Origin: Actinomycetota bacterium
GTDB taxonomy: Bacteria > Actinomycetota > Actinomycetes > S36-B12 > UBA5976
Reading direction: 5' to 3'
Length of the DNA stretch: 22,167 nucleotides
Assembly (NCBI GenBank): GCA_026392535.1
Contig: JAPLBX010000046.1
Coordinates: forward strand, 1-22,167
Every line of letters begins with the position of its first letter. Positions within the stretch are counted from its first letter, which is position 1. Below are positions 1 through 9,469 of the stretch, one piece after another. Below the pieces are notes generated by a model. That model was given only the letters and a program-made list of their open reading frames with translations, searched no databases and was not told where the DNA came from. The position numbers and the translations under genes were made by a program.

Positions 1-1
1 T

Positions 2-1447
2 GCGATTGCGATTACTTCATTGGCAGTAGATGCGTTGAAGGAATTTGATTTAACTCGCAAAGAAGCTGAGCGTTCGAAGAATATGTTTGCACTTGGCTTG
101 CTCTGCTGGATGTATTCCCGCCCGATGGAAACTCCACGTAAATATTTGACTGACAAGTTTGCTTCTAAGCCGGTGATTTTGGCAGCAAACTTGAAGGCCC
201 TCGAAACTGGTTGGTCATACGGCGAAACAACTGAATCTTTCAGTATTCAATACGAAATCAAACCAAGCAAGTCATTGCCTGGTGTTTATCGAAACATCAG
301 TGGCAATCTTGCACTTTCTTACGGATTGATTGCAGGTTCTCAACTAAGTGGTTTACCAATTTTCTTGGGTTCATATCCAATCACGCCAGCTTCCGACATC
401 TTGCATGAACTGTCGAAGCACAAAAACTTCAACGTCATAACTTTCCAGGCTGAAGACGAAATCGCTGGCGTTGGCGCTGCAATCGGTGCTGCATATGGCG
501 GAGCACTTGGCATCACCACTACTTCTGGACCTGGTGTGGCACTTAAGAGTGAAGCAATCGGCTTGGCTGTGGCACTGGAATTGCCTTTAATCATCATTGA
601 TATTCAACGTGGTGGTCCATCAACCGGTTTGCCAACTAAGACTGAACAAGCAGATTTGTTGCAGGCAATGTATGGCCGCAACGGTGAAGCGCCAGTCCCA
701 ATCGTGGCACCGCGTTCCCCTTCAGATTGTTTTCACGCTGCCATTGAAGCAATTCGCATTGCAGTGAAATATCGCACGCCAGTTTTCTTGCTGAGCGATG
801 GATATTTGGCAAATGGATCAGAACCATGGTTATTGCCAGATATTGCAACTTTGCCAAAGATTGATCCGAACTTCTTAACTGAAATGAATCATGAAATTGA
901 TGGCGTGGATGTGTTGTGGCCATTTAAGCGTGATGCAGAAACTTTGGCTCGGCCATGGATTAAGCCAGGTACAAAAGGTTTAGAACATCGAATTGGTGGC
1001 ATTGAAAAAGCAAATGGAACTGGTGCAATTAGTTACGACCCAGCTAACCATGATTTGATGACTCGACTTCGCCAAGGAAAAGTAGACGGCATTGCTGATG
1101 ATGTTGAGCCAATGTATTTGGACGATCCAAAGGGTGATGCGGACGTATTAGTCCTCGGTTGGGGTTCAACCTTTGGCCCGATTGGTGCAGCGGTTGAGAT
1201 TTCTCGTAGAAATGGTTTGAAGGTTGCCCAAGCGCACTTATCTCATCTAAACCCATTTCCTCAAAACACTGAAGCTGTGTTGAAGAAGTACCGAAAAATC
1301 ATCATTCCAGAAATGAACTTAGGGCAACTCGCATTGTTGATTCGTGCTCGGTATTTGGTCGATGCGATTCGATATAACAAGGTTGAAGGCCTTCCATTCA
1401 AAGCGAATGAGCTAGTTGAATTCATTAAGGATGTGGCAAGCCAATGA
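2..1447 (+). CDS. korA: 2-oxoacid:ferredoxin oxidoreductase, fused gamma/alpha subunit (KorA), 5' end outside the window
   Basis: This subunit pairs with KorB to decarboxylate a 2-oxoacid, most likely 2-oxoglutarate, to its acyl-CoA while reducing ferredoxin in the cytoplasm. The frame is open to the left edge, so the gene is truncated there; the TTG at base 20 is an internal Leu codon, not a start. About 481 residues are visible, against roughly 600-650 for full actinobacterial KorA as I recall. Numbering from base 20, residues 1-50 look like the end of the gamma domain. The alpha (pyrimidine-binding) domain follows, with YPITPASD (119-126), EDEIAGVGAA (145-154), TSGPG (168-172) and QRGGPSTGLPTKTEQADL (196-213), all hallmark motifs of the family. 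A transketolase C-like domain ends the protein. The stop TGA overlaps the korB ATG in an ATGA arrangement. Substrate specificity cannot be fixed from sequence; other 2-oxoacids are possible. Confidence 0.93.
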   Translation, partial: AIAITSLAVDALKEFDLTRKEAERSKNMFALGLLCWMYSRPMETPRKYLTDKFASKPVILAANLKALETGWSYGETTESFSIQYEIKPSKSLPGVYRNISGNLALSYGLIAGSQLSGLPIFLGSYPITPASDILHELSKHKNFNVITFQAEDEIAGVGAAIGAAYGGALGITTTSGPGVALKSEAIGLAVALELPLIIIDIQRGGPSTGLPTKTEQADLLQAMYGRNGEAPVPIVAPRSPSDCFHAAIEAIRIAVKYRTPVFLLSDGYLANGSEPWLLPDIATLPKIDPNFLTEMNHEIDGVDVLWPFKRDAETLARPWIKPGTKGLEHRIGGIEKANGTGAISYDPANHDLMTRLRQGKVDGIADDVEPMYLDDPKGDADVLVLGWGSTFGPIGAAVEISRRNGLKVAQAHLSHLNPFPQNTEAVLKKYRKIIIPEMNLGQLALLIRARYLVDAIRYNKVEGLPFKANELVEFIKDVASQ

Positions 1448-2496
1448 TCGATAAATTCCCATCATTAACGCTAGTTCCTAGTAGCGAAGAGAAATACTCG
1501 GGCAAAGACTTTAAGAGTGACCAGGAAGTGCGCTGGTGCCCAGGTTGTGGTGACTATGCAATTCTCGCTGCCGTGCAATCCTTCTTGCCAGAACTTGGCG
1601 TGAAGAAAGAGAACATTGTTTTCGTATCAGGTATCGGGTGTTCATCTCGTTTCCCTTACTACCTGAATACATATGGACTGCATTCAATTCATGGTCGTGC
1701 ACCTGCCATCGCATCAGGTTTGAGTGTTACCCGCCCGGACTTAAGTGTTTGGGTGGTAACTGGTGACGGTGATGCACTTTCGATTGGTGGAAACCATTTG
1801 TTGCACGCACTTCGGCGCAATGTGAACCTTAAGATTCTTTTATTCAACAACCGGATTTATGGACTGACTAAGGGTCAGTACTCACCGACTTCTGAAATTG
1901 GCAAGATCACCAAATCAACTCCAGCTGGTTCAATCGACCATCCATACAACCCAGTGTCTTTAGCTATTGGCGCCGAAGCAACTTTCGTAGCTCGCACACT
2001 TGATAGTGATCGCAAACACCTCACCGAAGTTTTACGCCAAGCAGCAGCCCATGAAGGCACTGCATTGGTTGAGATTTATCAAAACTGCAACATCTTCAAC
2101 GATGGCGCATGGGAACCTCTTAAAGACTCCGACACCTCAGATGACTTTTTGATTCGCCTAGTGCATGGCGAACAAATCACCCTGGGTGCAAATAAGGAAC
2201 GTGGAGTTATCCGCGATGAAAATGGTTCACTCAAAGTTGTCACTGCGAGTGAAGCGGGCGGCAAAGGATTCTTAGTCCACGATGCTCACAATCCTGATGC
2301 TTCATATGCATTCGCTTTGTCGCGCCTAAGCCATCCAGAGAATTTGAATGACACTCCGGTTGGAGTGTTCCGCGACATCAAACGTCCGGTTTATGACCGC
2401 ATGGTTGCGCAGCAAATTTCTGAGGTCACGGCGAAAAAAGGTGCCGGCGATTTAGCAAAACTAATTCAGGGCAATGACTCCTGGACGGTTTCTTAA
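1444..2496 (+). CDS. korB: 2-oxoacid:ferredoxin oxidoreductase beta subunit (KorB)
   Basis: This is the thiamine-diphosphate-binding partner of KorA, 350 residues, normal for the family. Visible motifs are WCPGCGDYAIL (31-41), with Cys32 and Cys35 in the CxxC that contributes to the 4Fe-4S site in this family; GIGCSS (63-68) and SIHGRAPAIASGL (81-93); and the ThDP/Mg motif from GDGD (107-110) to NN (135-136), followed by YGLTKGQYSPTS. There is no extra ferredoxin-like domain, so a separate ferredoxin is needed and none is encoded in this window. The ATG overlaps the korA stop by 4 bp, implying translational coupling, with a possible AAGGA ribosome site 12 nt upstream. In actinobacteria KorAB supplements or replaces the 2-oxoglutarate dehydrogenase complex; the assignment to 2-oxoglutarate is by family and context. 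Confidence 0.94.
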   Translation: MIDKFPSLTLVPSSEEKYSGKDFKSDQEVRWCPGCGDYAILAAVQSFLPELGVKKENIVFVSGIGCSSRFPYYLNTYGLHSIHGRAPAIASGLSVTRPDLSVWVVTGDGDALSIGGNHLLHALRRNVNLKILLFNNRIYGLTKGQYSPTSEIGKITKSTPAGSIDHPYNPVSLAIGAEATFVARTLDSDRKHLTEVLRQAAAHEGTALVEIYQNCNIFNDGAWEPLKDSDTSDDFLIRLVHGEQITLGANKERGVIRDENGSLKVVTASEAGGKGFLVHDAHNPDASYAFALSRLSHPENLNDTPVGVFRDIKRPVYDRMVAQQISEVTAKKGAGDLAKLIQGNDSWTVS

Positions 2497-3393
2497 TTGA
2501 TTAAAGTGCCAGCGCGCGGATATGTCTACGGATTTTCTTCATACTTAATCTGGGGACTTTTTCCGCTTTATTGGCCTCTGCTAGCGCCTGCTTCGGCCTG
2601 GGAAACATTGGCTCATCGAATTACTTGGAGTTTGCTCTTTCTTGCAATCTTGAACACAGTTCGAAATGACTGGAACAAAATCGGTGCGGTATTGAAAAAC
2701 CGCCGGCAGTTTGGATTGCTGACTGGTGCTTCCATATTGATCACTATCAATTGGGGTTTATATATCTGGGCCGTGTTCAACGACCATGTGATTGATGCAT
2801 CTCTTGGCTACTTCATGAACCCAATCATCAACATCGCATTCGGTGTGGTGCTATTTCGCGAGAAACTTCGCAAGATGCAGTGGTTTGCTATCGCAATCGC
2901 TGCTGGCGGTGTGATTTCTTTGGTGATCTCCACTGGGCAAATCCCGTGGGTAGCGCTGATCCTCGGATGCTCATTCGGCTCATATGGAATGCTCAAGAAG
3001 CTTGCAAATGTGGATGCGGTTGAGAGTCTTACCGTTGAAACACTTATATTGGTGCCGTTTGCGGTTAGCTATTTGGTTTATCTTTTCTTCACAAATCAAA
3101 TAGCACTGGGCCACCACGGAGTAAGTCAAACCACGTTTACATTGCTAGCTGGTGTTGTTACTGCGATCCCACTTCTTTTGTTTGGCGCAGCGGCAGTGCG
3201 GATTCCTTATTCAGCAATGGGAATCATGCAATATGTCACTCCAACCATGCAGTTTCTATGCGGTTACTTCATCACGCATGAACCAATGACTTCTGGGCGC
3301 TGGGTTGGCTTTGGTTTTGTTTGGATTGCACTCGCTGTTTATAGTGTGGACGCAATCACCCACCATATTCGCTTTGCGCAATCAGAAGAATAA
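2497..3393 (+). CDS. rarD: RarD-type EamA/DMT-family permease
   Basis: This is a predicted inner-membrane transporter of the drug/metabolite (EamA) superfamily, 298 residues, with about ten hydrophobic helices in two EamA halves. The N-terminal pattern YLIWGLFPLYWPLL with LAHRITWSLLF, and later NWGLYIWAVFNDHVIDASLGYF with NPIINIAFG, matches the RarD subgroup (chloramphenicol-sensitive protein in old annotations) rather than generic EamA. The true substrate is unknown for most members. The start is uncertain: TTG at 2497 directly follows the korB TAA, and GTG at 2506 is an equally plausible in-frame start three codons later. Neither has a strong ribosome site, only a weak GGAC near 2483, so translation may depend on korB. 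The gene is in one transcription unit with korAB; no functional link between transporter and enzyme is evident. Confidence 0.85.
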   Translation: MIKVPARGYVYGFSSYLIWGLFPLYWPLLAPASAWETLAHRITWSLLFLAILNTVRNDWNKIGAVLKNRRQFGLLTGASILITINWGLYIWAVFNDHVIDASLGYFMNPIINIAFGVVLFREKLRKMQWFAIAIAAGGVISLVISTGQIPWVALILGCSFGSYGMLKKLANVDAVESLTVETLILVPFAVSYLVYLFFTNQIALGHHGVSQTTFTLLAGVVTAIPLLLFGAAAVRIPYSAMGIMQYVTPTMQFLCGYFITHEPMTSGRWVGFGFVWIALAVYSVDAITHHIRFAQSEE

Positions 3394-3411
3394 TCAAAAA
3401 CAAGTAACAAA

Positions 3412-3443
3412 CTGAGAAGCAATTCTTAGAATATTGCTCAGTC
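3412..3443. terminator. Imperfect hairpin between convergent rarD and the nuo/polyprenyl synthase unit
   Basis: ACTGAG at 3412-3417 pairs with CTCAGT at 3438-3443. A further CAATTC/GAATATTG pairing sits inside, with a three-base bulge (AAG) and a two-base bulge. It lies in the 56-bp spacer between two convergent stops (3393 and 3450). The - strand continues into a T-rich stretch (complement of 3394-3410), and the + strand only into CTAAGTTT. A bidirectional terminator is a reasonable reading, but the stem is weak. Confidence 0.4.
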
Positions 3444-3449
3444 TAAGTT

Positions 3450-4496
3450 TTATACGACGCGATTTGCAGTAGATTCACAAACATCAGTTAGTGCCGCAAT
3501 TACATTGTCGATAGTTTTGGGATCAGCGAAATCGGCTGGGTTTTCATTTGCAAGTTTCTTAATTGCACCGAGGTGTTCAATAGCTATGGCTGCGTAGCGG
3601 TCAGCTTCAGCTTGGGCGGCATTCATCGCCGCATTTTTACGCATTAACTCAAGGGCGCGACTATGTTCTTTGTCATCTGGCAATGGCCGGCCAAGTAGTT
3701 CAAATAGTTCTGCATCTTCTGGTTTATTCGCTGCTTGAACCATCAACATTGGCAAAGTAATGACACCTTCACGCAAGTCAGTACCCGGAGTCTTGCCAGA
3801 TATCTGCGCACCCGATGTAATGTCCAAAATATCGTCGGCAATTTGGAATGCAATTCCAACAGCTTCGCCAAAGGCACTTAAGGCATCAAGGGCCTCGGCT
3901 GGCAGGTTGGCAAACATGCCACCAAAGCGAGCCGACGTGGCAATCAATGAACCAGTTTTGTCAGCCAAGACTTGAATGTGATGCTTAACAGGATCATTAC
4001 CGTTTTGTGGTCCCACTGTTTCGTGGATCTGACCTGAAACTAGCCGCTCAAATGTCACTGCCTGCAGCAGTACTGCTTCAGGACCGAGATCTGCCAGCAT
4101 TTTTGACGCTTGGGCAAACAAGAAGTCACCGGTGAGGATTGCAAGCGTGTTATCCCAGCGTGCATTGGCTGAATCAGTACCACGTCTGCGAGGCGCTTCA
4201 TCCATTACGTCGTCGTGATACAAGGTTGCAAGATGTGTTAGTTCTACTACAACAGCTGCGTTAACTACATCTTTAATTACGTCTTTGTTTGGCTTTCCAA
4301 ATTCACTTGCTAAACAAACCAATAGTGGACGAAAACGCTTGCCACCGGCTTTAGCCAAATGTCCAGCAACTTCGGAAATAAATGGGTCTGAAGATTTAGT
4401 CGCATTGATTAAAACCTTTTCAACTTCTGCAAGAGATGCAAGCACGCGAGTTGCAAGTGCGTCATCAACTTTAGAAAGAGTAAAAGGTTGGCTCAT
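3450..4496 (-). CDS. Long-chain all-trans polyprenyl diphosphate synthase (menaquinone side chain)
   Basis: This enzyme adds successive isopentenyl diphosphates to an allylic primer to make the polyprenyl tail. Its position with complex I and men genes suggests the menaquinone tail. It has 348 residues, normal for the family. It shows GGKRFRP (51-57); the first aspartate-rich motif DDVMD (95-99) followed by RRRG; GQ (155-156); KTGSL (180-184); and the second aspartate-rich motif DDILD (221-225). Small residues Ala90 and Thr91 occupy the -5 and -4 positions before the first Asp motif, the pattern of long-chain rather than farnesyl or geranylgeranyl synthases; exact chain length cannot be read. 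The start ATG lies 2 bp after the nuoN stop, making it the last gene of the nuo unit. In other genomes such genes are named grcC, ispB or hepT-like. Confidence 0.9.
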   Translation of the reverse strand: MSQPFTLSKVDDALATRVLASLAEVEKVLINATKSSDPFISEVAGHLAKAGGKRFRPLLVCLASEFGKPNKDVIKDVVNAAVVVELTHLATLYHDDVMDEAPRRRGTDSANARWDNTLAILTGDFLFAQASKMLADLGPEAVLLQAVTFERLVSGQIHETVGPQNGNDPVKHHIQVLADKTGSLIATSARFGGMFANLPAEALDALSAFGEAVGIAFQIADDILDITSGAQISGKTPGTDLREGVITLPMLMVQAANKPEDAELFELLGRPLPDDKEHSRALELMRKNAAMNAAQAEADRYAAIAIEHLGAIKKLANENPADFADPKTIDNVIAALTDVCESTANRVV

Positions 4497-4498
4497 AA

Positions 4499-6052
4499 TT
4501 ACTTCAAGAATAATGCGTTTGAAAGTAGATCAAAGACAGGCTGTGGAATCACACCAAGCACAATCGTTACTACTGCTGTAATTGTGATGGCCGCTGCGGT
4601 GGCGAAGCTAGGCACAACTACTGAAACTTCATCGCCAGATGCGTCTGTGAAGAACATCAGCACTATTACCCGCACATAGAAGAAGCCTGCAATCGCGCTA
4701 GCAATCACAGCTACTACAACCAGTGGTGCCAGACCTTTTTCATATGCAGCTGCAAAGACTGCAAACTTGCCGACGAAGCCACTGGTTAGTGGAATACCGG
4801 CGAGGGCTAGTAAAAACAACGTGAAGACTGAGGCAATAACTGGAGAGCGTTTGCCAAGTCCTGCCCATTGACCTAAATGATTTGCTTCACCAGATGCATC
4901 GCGGACCAAACTCACCACGGCAAATGCACCGAGTGAAGTGAATGCGTATCCAGCCAAGTAGAAGAGCGAGCCATCCAGGGCTGCTTTGCTTTGGGCGATA
5001 ACGCCAAGGAGCAAGAAACCTGCATGAGCAATCGATGAATATGCCAACATGCGTTTGATGTCAGATTGGGCAACACCGATGATGGTGCCAACCAGCATTG
5101 TGATGATGGCGATTGCCCAGAGCACTGCAGACAGATCCCAAGCTAGACCGGAAAGAGCTACATAGAAGACTCGTAAAAGTGCGCCGAAAGCTGCCACTTT
5201 TGTGCCTGCACTCATGAAAGCAGTGATTGCGGTTGGAGCGCCTTGATAAACATCAGGGGTCCACTGGTGGAATGGGGCTGCGCCAACTTTGAAGAGCAGA
5301 CCAATCAAAATGAATATGCCGCCCACCAACATTAGATTTGAATTAGCTGCCGATGCACTTAATGCTTTAGCAATATCACCTAATTCGACGGAGTTTGCAA
5401 AACCATAAACAAGTGCCGAGCCATAAAGCATGAAGGCAGAAGAAAACGCACCGAGTACGAAATACTTAAGCGCAGCTTCTTGACTAAGCAATCTGCGGCG
5501 ACGTGCCATGCCAACAAGTAAGTAAAGTGGAAGCGACATAACTTCTAGTGCCACAAACAAAGTTAAAAGATCGTTTGCGATTGGGAAAATCAACATACCG
5601 CCGACACTGAACAAAAACAGTGACCAAATTTCAGTTTGATACCAACCACGTTCGGTGAACGCAAGTTCATCTTCACTGCCAGGAAGGGCTGATGACTGGG
5701 CAGCAAATGCATCACCAAGTGGATCAATCCGGTTTTCTGAAATTAAGAGTGCGCCAACAAGTGCAGACAGAATAATCAAACCTTGTAAGAAGACTGACAC
5801 TCCATCAATCGCGAGCGAATTCACGATTGTGAAACCAAGAATTGCGTCCACTTTGATATTCAGTACTGCTAGGAATGCGACTACCAAAGTGGTCAAAACC
5901 AAAGCTATTTGTGCCGAACGACGGGATTCGCGTGGATAGAAGGCTTCAACCAAAACGCTTAGCACAGCGCCACCAAGCACAATCAAAATAGGTGCCAACA
6001 TGTAATAGTTGACGCTTGGTGCTGTGATATCTGCGATCAATGCCGAGCTCAT
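4499..6052 (-). CDS. nuoN: NADH-quinone oxidoreductase subunit N
   Basis: NuoN is one of the three antiporter-like proton-pumping subunits of the complex I membrane arm. It has 517 residues and about 14 hydrophobic segments. Visible conserved features are the helix DLLTLFVALEVMSLPLYLLVG with Glu170, EAALKYFVLG with Lys196, LLFKVGAAPFHQWTPD with Lys255 and His262, SAGTKVAAFGAL with Lys285, and the QSDIKRMLAYSSIAHAGF segment. These are the charged residues of the membrane-embedded proton path in this family. Residues about 106-140 form a polar loop. The ATG overlaps the nuoM stop in an ATGA arrangement. A terminal nuoN followed by a polyprenyl synthase is the order I expect in actinobacteria. 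Confidence 0.97.
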   Translation of the reverse strand: MSSALIADITAPSVNYYMLAPILIVLGGAVLSVLVEAFYPRESRRSAQIALVLTTLVVAFLAVLNIKVDAILGFTIVNSLAIDGVSVFLQGLIILSALVGALLISENRIDPLGDAFAAQSSALPGSEDELAFTERGWYQTEIWSLFLFSVGGMLIFPIANDLLTLFVALEVMSLPLYLLVGMARRRRLLSQEAALKYFVLGAFSSAFMLYGSALVYGFANSVELGDIAKALSASAANSNLMLVGGIFILIGLLFKVGAAPFHQWTPDVYQGAPTAITAFMSAGTKVAAFGALLRVFYVALSGLAWDLSAVLWAIAIITMLVGTIIGVAQSDIKRMLAYSSIAHAGFLLLGVIAQSKAALDGSLFYLAGYAFTSLGAFAVVSLVRDASGEANHLGQWAGLGKRSPVIASVFTLFLLALAGIPLTSGFVGKFAVFAAAYEKGLAPLVVVAVIASAIAGFFYVRVIVLMFFTDASGDEVSVVVPSFATAAAITITAVVTIVLGVIPQPVFDLLSNALFLK

Positions 6053-7581
6053 TTGTTATCTCCTTGAGTAGGCAGTGGATCGGTTGCGCCCACCAAAATC
6101 ATTACTCGTTCAATAGTTGGGTTAACAACATTCAAAACTATTTGTGGGAAGAAGCCAAGCACCAAAATAATGGCAATTACTGGTGTAATCGCAAACTTCT
6201 CTCGAGTAGTTAGTTCGCCAACAGTGCTGCGCACTTCATCGCTAGGTTCGCCAGTCATAGTGCGCTGAATCATTAGAAGGATGTAGAGGGCAGCCAAAAC
6301 AATGCCGATTGTGGCGATGATTGCCGGCACTGGATAGCGAGTAAATGTTCCAGTTAGAACTAGGAATTCACTAACAAAGCTAGACATACCTGGAAGTGCA
6401 AGTGAGGAAAGCCCAGCTAGCAAGAATGTTCCAGCAAGCAATGGCGCAACTTTCGCAACCCCGCCAAAATCTTCGATGTATCGAGAACCGCGACGGCTAA
6501 TCATGAAGCCTGCAATTAAGAAGAGCGCGGCAGTCGAGAAACCGTGGTTAATCATGTACAGCGAAGCACCGGATAAACCTTGCGAGGTATAGGCAAAAAT
6601 ACCAAGTGCAATAAATCCGAAGTGGCTCACCGATGTGTAAGCAATCAGGCGTTTGATGTCACTTTGGCCAATTGCTAGTAGTGCGCCATAAATGATTCCG
6701 ACTAAACACATCACAATAATTACTGGGCGGAAATAATCGACAGCGAGTGGGAAAAGTGGAAGTAGGTACCGAATCATGCCGAAGGTGCCGATTTTGTCGA
6801 GCACACCAACTAGCAAGGTTGCACTACCTGGGGTTGCTTCGCCAGCAGCATCTGGCAACCAAGTGTGGAATGGGAACAATGGTGCCTTAATCGCAAATGC
6901 AATAAAGAAACCTAGGAATAACCAGTTTTGGGTTGGGCCATCAATTTGCAAATCTTGCAAGGCAAACCAGTCGAATGTGCCAGCACCAAATTGTTCTTTG
7001 GATATCACCCAAAGTCCGATAAGACTAACTAGCATCAATAAACCGCCCACAATGCTGTAAAGCAAGAACTTAACTGCGGCATAAGAAGCACGAGCTCCAC
7101 CAAAGCGACCAATCAAGATATACATCGGAATCAAGATTGCTTCGAAGAAAACGTAGAACAAAAATACGTCAGTTGCCGCAAAGACGCCAACCATCATGGC
7201 TTCGGTTACGAGAGTTAGCACTACGTATTGGCGAACTGAACCTCGCTGACCTTCAGATTCTTTCCAGCCAGCTATTAAAACTACTGGCACCAAAATGGCT
7301 GCGAGCAGAATCAACGTAAGTGAAATTCCATCAACGCCTAGCGCAAATGAAGTTCCGAGCGCTGGAATCCAGGTATAGGTTTCAACAAACTGCATTACGT
7401 TGTTTGCGCTTTGGTCGTAATTAACAGCCATCAAGATTGCAAGCACAGCAGTTATCAAAGAGAAAAACACACCGATTTTTCGGACCTGATCTTCATTGCT
7501 GTTACGCAATAATCCAACAAACACTGCGCCAAAAGTTGGAATTGCAATTAGCAAAGATAGATACGGAAGTGAAAGATTCAT
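6049..7581 (-). CDS. nuoM: NADH-quinone oxidoreductase subunit M
   Basis: NuoM is the middle antiporter-like proton-pumping subunit of complex I, 510 residues and about 14 transmembrane helices. Diagnostic stretches are LFYVFFEAILIPMYILIG with Glu147 (the essential helix-5 glutamate of the family), AAVKFLLYS with Lys171, IKAPLFPFHTWLPDA with Lys232 and His239, GEATPGSATLLVGVLDKIG with Lys263, and QSDIKRLIAYTSVSHFGF. FHTWLPDAH-like sequence and the STAALFLIAG helix separate it from NuoL and NuoN. The ATG at 7581 abuts the nuoL stop with no spacer, and the stop overlaps the nuoN start by 4 bp. Confidence 0.97.
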   Translation of the reverse strand: MNLSLPYLSLLIAIPTFGAVFVGLLRNSNEDQVRKIGVFFSLITAVLAILMAVNYDQSANNVMQFVETYTWIPALGTSFALGVDGISLTLILLAAILVPVVLIAGWKESEGQRGSVRQYVVLTLVTEAMMVGVFAATDVFLFYVFFEAILIPMYILIGRFGGARASYAAVKFLLYSIVGGLLMLVSLIGLWVISKEQFGAGTFDWFALQDLQIDGPTQNWLFLGFFIAFAIKAPLFPFHTWLPDAAGEATPGSATLLVGVLDKIGTFGMIRYLLPLFPLAVDYFRPVIIVMCLVGIIYGALLAIGQSDIKRLIAYTSVSHFGFIALGIFAYTSQGLSGASLYMINHGFSTAALFLIAGFMISRRGSRYIEDFGGVAKVAPLLAGTFLLAGLSSLALPGMSSFVSEFLVLTGTFTRYPVPAIIATIGIVLAALYILLMIQRTMTGEPSDEVRSTVGELTTREKFAITPVIAIILVLGFFPQIVLNVVNPTIERVMILVGATDPLPTQGDNK

Positions 7582-9453
7582 TTAAGCCATCCCTACAATC
7601 GCTGCTATTGCTCCGATGACAACCACACCTAGCACCATTACTAATGCATAGGAACGAACAAAACCAGTCTGCGTGCGACGTAATTGTGCAGCCACAACAC
7701 CAACCAAGCCGGCAGTTCCATTGACCACTCCATCAACGACTTTGTTGTCAACATATACAAGTGAGCGAGTTAGATACTGGCCAGGACGCATGAAGACTGC
7801 TTCGTTGAAGGTATCGCCATAAAGATCTGCTCGAGCAGCCTTAGTGAAGATTGAAACATCAGTAGGTGCAAGTAATGGAACTTCTCGCTTTGCGTATTGA
7901 ACCCAACCCATCATCGCACCAATTGCAACAATAGTTAGAGTCACCGGAATCAGAACTGAAGAATCAGGTCCGCCATGGGCATGTTCGAATCCGACAACTG
8001 GTTCAAGCCAGGATTCGATGTTTGCAACAAAAAGCAACAACATACCGCCGAAGGCTGAACCGATTGAAAGAATCATCATCGGAATAGTCATCGACTTTGG
8101 TGACTCGTGCGGGTGCACATCATCTTGCCAACGTGCGGTTCCAAAAAATGTCATGGCCATCATTCGAGTCATGTAGAAAGCAGTGATGCCAGCGCCAATT
8201 AATGTCACTATGCCAGTCAAAGGGCTATGACTAAAAGCTGCTCTGATGATTTCATCTTTTGACCAAAAGCCTGCGAACGGTGGAATACCAATAATTGCAA
8301 GGAATCCCATGCCGAAAGTGGCGTAAGTAATTTTCATTGCAGTGCGAAGATTTCCGTAGTGACGCATATTCACGTCGTCATGCATCCCATGCATAACCGA
8401 ACCGGCGCCGAGGAACATTCCAGCTTTGAAGAAGCCGTGTGTAATTAGGTGGAACAAAGCAAAGACGTATCCGACTGGGCCTAGACCAACACCGAGAATC
8501 ATGTAACCAATTTGGCTCATGGTTGAACCGGCAAGACCCTTCTTGATGTCGTCTTTTGCAGTACCGATGATCGCACCCATTATCAACGTAATGCCACCGA
8601 TCACGATGACAGCAGTTTGAGCGATTGGAGCAATGTCATAAATCGCATGGCTGCGGGCAATCAAATAAACACCTGCAGTAACCATCGTTGCAGCGTGAAT
8701 CAAAGCCGAAACTGGAGTTGGGCCTTCCATAGCGTCTAGTAACCAAGACTGAAGTGGGAACTGCGCAGATTTACCGCAAGCTGCCAACAGCAGTGCTAAA
8801 CCAATCCAGGTTGCAGTTTGAGTAGATGCAGATTCTGCTGCCGCATTCACTTCGCCGAATGTAACTGTGCCAAAAGCCGTGAACATCAACATAACTGCGA
8901 GCGATAAACCAACGTCACCAACCCGGTTCACGACAAAAGCCTTCTTAGCCGCGGTTGCAGCAGATGGTTTGTGAATCCAAAAACCAATCAGCAAGTAGGA
9001 AGCAAGGCCTACGCCTTCCCAACCTACGTAAAGCAACATGTAGTTGTTAGCCAAAACCAGCACCAACATGGCTGCAATGAACAAGTTCAAGTATGCAAAG
9101 AATTTGCGACGGTTTTCGTCATGAGCCATGTAACCGATTGAGTAGATGTGAATCAAACTGCCAACACCTGTGATTAGCAGCACGAAGGAAATTGAAAGTT
9201 GATCTAACTGCAAAGCTACCGGAACATGGAAGGTTCCGACCACAATCCAGTCCCAAAGGTGAATAATGGTTTCGCGCTCTTCAGCAGTTTTTGCCAACAT
9301 TTCAATCAGGGTTGCAACACCAACACCGAATGAGCCAAGCGACATAGCGGTACCAAGCAAATGGCCCCAAGCGTTAGTCCGCTTGCCACCAAGCAGCAGC
9401 ACAGCAGCACCCGCAAGCGGTAGTGCCACTAGTAACCATGCGTAAGCAGTCAC
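7582..9453 (-). CDS. nuoL: NADH-quinone oxidoreductase subunit L
   Basis: NuoL is the distal antiporter-like proton-pumping subunit of complex I, which carries the long lateral helix. It has 623 residues, normal length. Conserved features are YVGWEGVGLASYLLIGFW with Glu146, NRVGD (176-180), GKSAQFPLQSWLLDAMEGPT with Lys228, the helix with His253, and the FHLITHGFFKAGMFL and PPFAGFWSKDEII segments. The start is GTG at 9453-9451. It is supported by a ribosome site AAGGAAG nine bases upstream that lies in the 16-bp nuoK-nuoL spacer, the widest gap in the nuo block. The C-terminal 120 residues fit the lateral helix and its final membrane segment. Confidence 0.97.
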   Translation of the reverse strand: MTAYAWLLVALPLAGAAVLLLGGKRTNAWGHLLGTAMSLGSFGVGVATLIEMLAKTAEERETIIHLWDWIVVGTFHVPVALQLDQLSISFVLLITGVGSLIHIYSIGYMAHDENRRKFFAYLNLFIAAMLVLVLANNYMLLYVGWEGVGLASYLLIGFWIHKPSAATAAKKAFVVNRVGDVGLSLAVMLMFTAFGTVTFGEVNAAAESASTQTATWIGLALLLAACGKSAQFPLQSWLLDAMEGPTPVSALIHAATMVTAGVYLIARSHAIYDIAPIAQTAVIVIGGITLIMGAIIGTAKDDIKKGLAGSTMSQIGYMILGVGLGPVGYVFALFHLITHGFFKAGMFLGAGSVMHGMHDDVNMRHYGNLRTAMKITYATFGMGFLAIIGIPPFAGFWSKDEIIRAAFSHSPLTGIVTLIGAGITAFYMTRMMAMTFFGTARWQDDVHPHESPKSMTIPMMILSIGSAFGGMLLLFVANIESWLEPVVGFEHAHGGPDSSVLIPVTLTIVAIGAMMGWVQYAKREVPLLAPTDVSIFTKAARADLYGDTFNEAVFMRPGQYLTRSLVYVDNKVVDGVVNGTAGLVGVVAAQLRRTQTGFVRSYALVMVLGVVVIGAIAAIVGMA

Positions 9454-9462
9454 TCTTCTCTA

Positions 9463-9469
9463 CTTCCTT
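9463..9469 (-). promoter_or_regulatory. Ribosome binding site fixing the nuoL GTG start
   Basis: On the - strand AAGGAAG is followed by 9 nt and then GTG at 9453. It sits entirely in the nuoK-nuoL gap, and no ATG is available at a comparable place, so it supports the GTG start. Confidence 0.65.
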
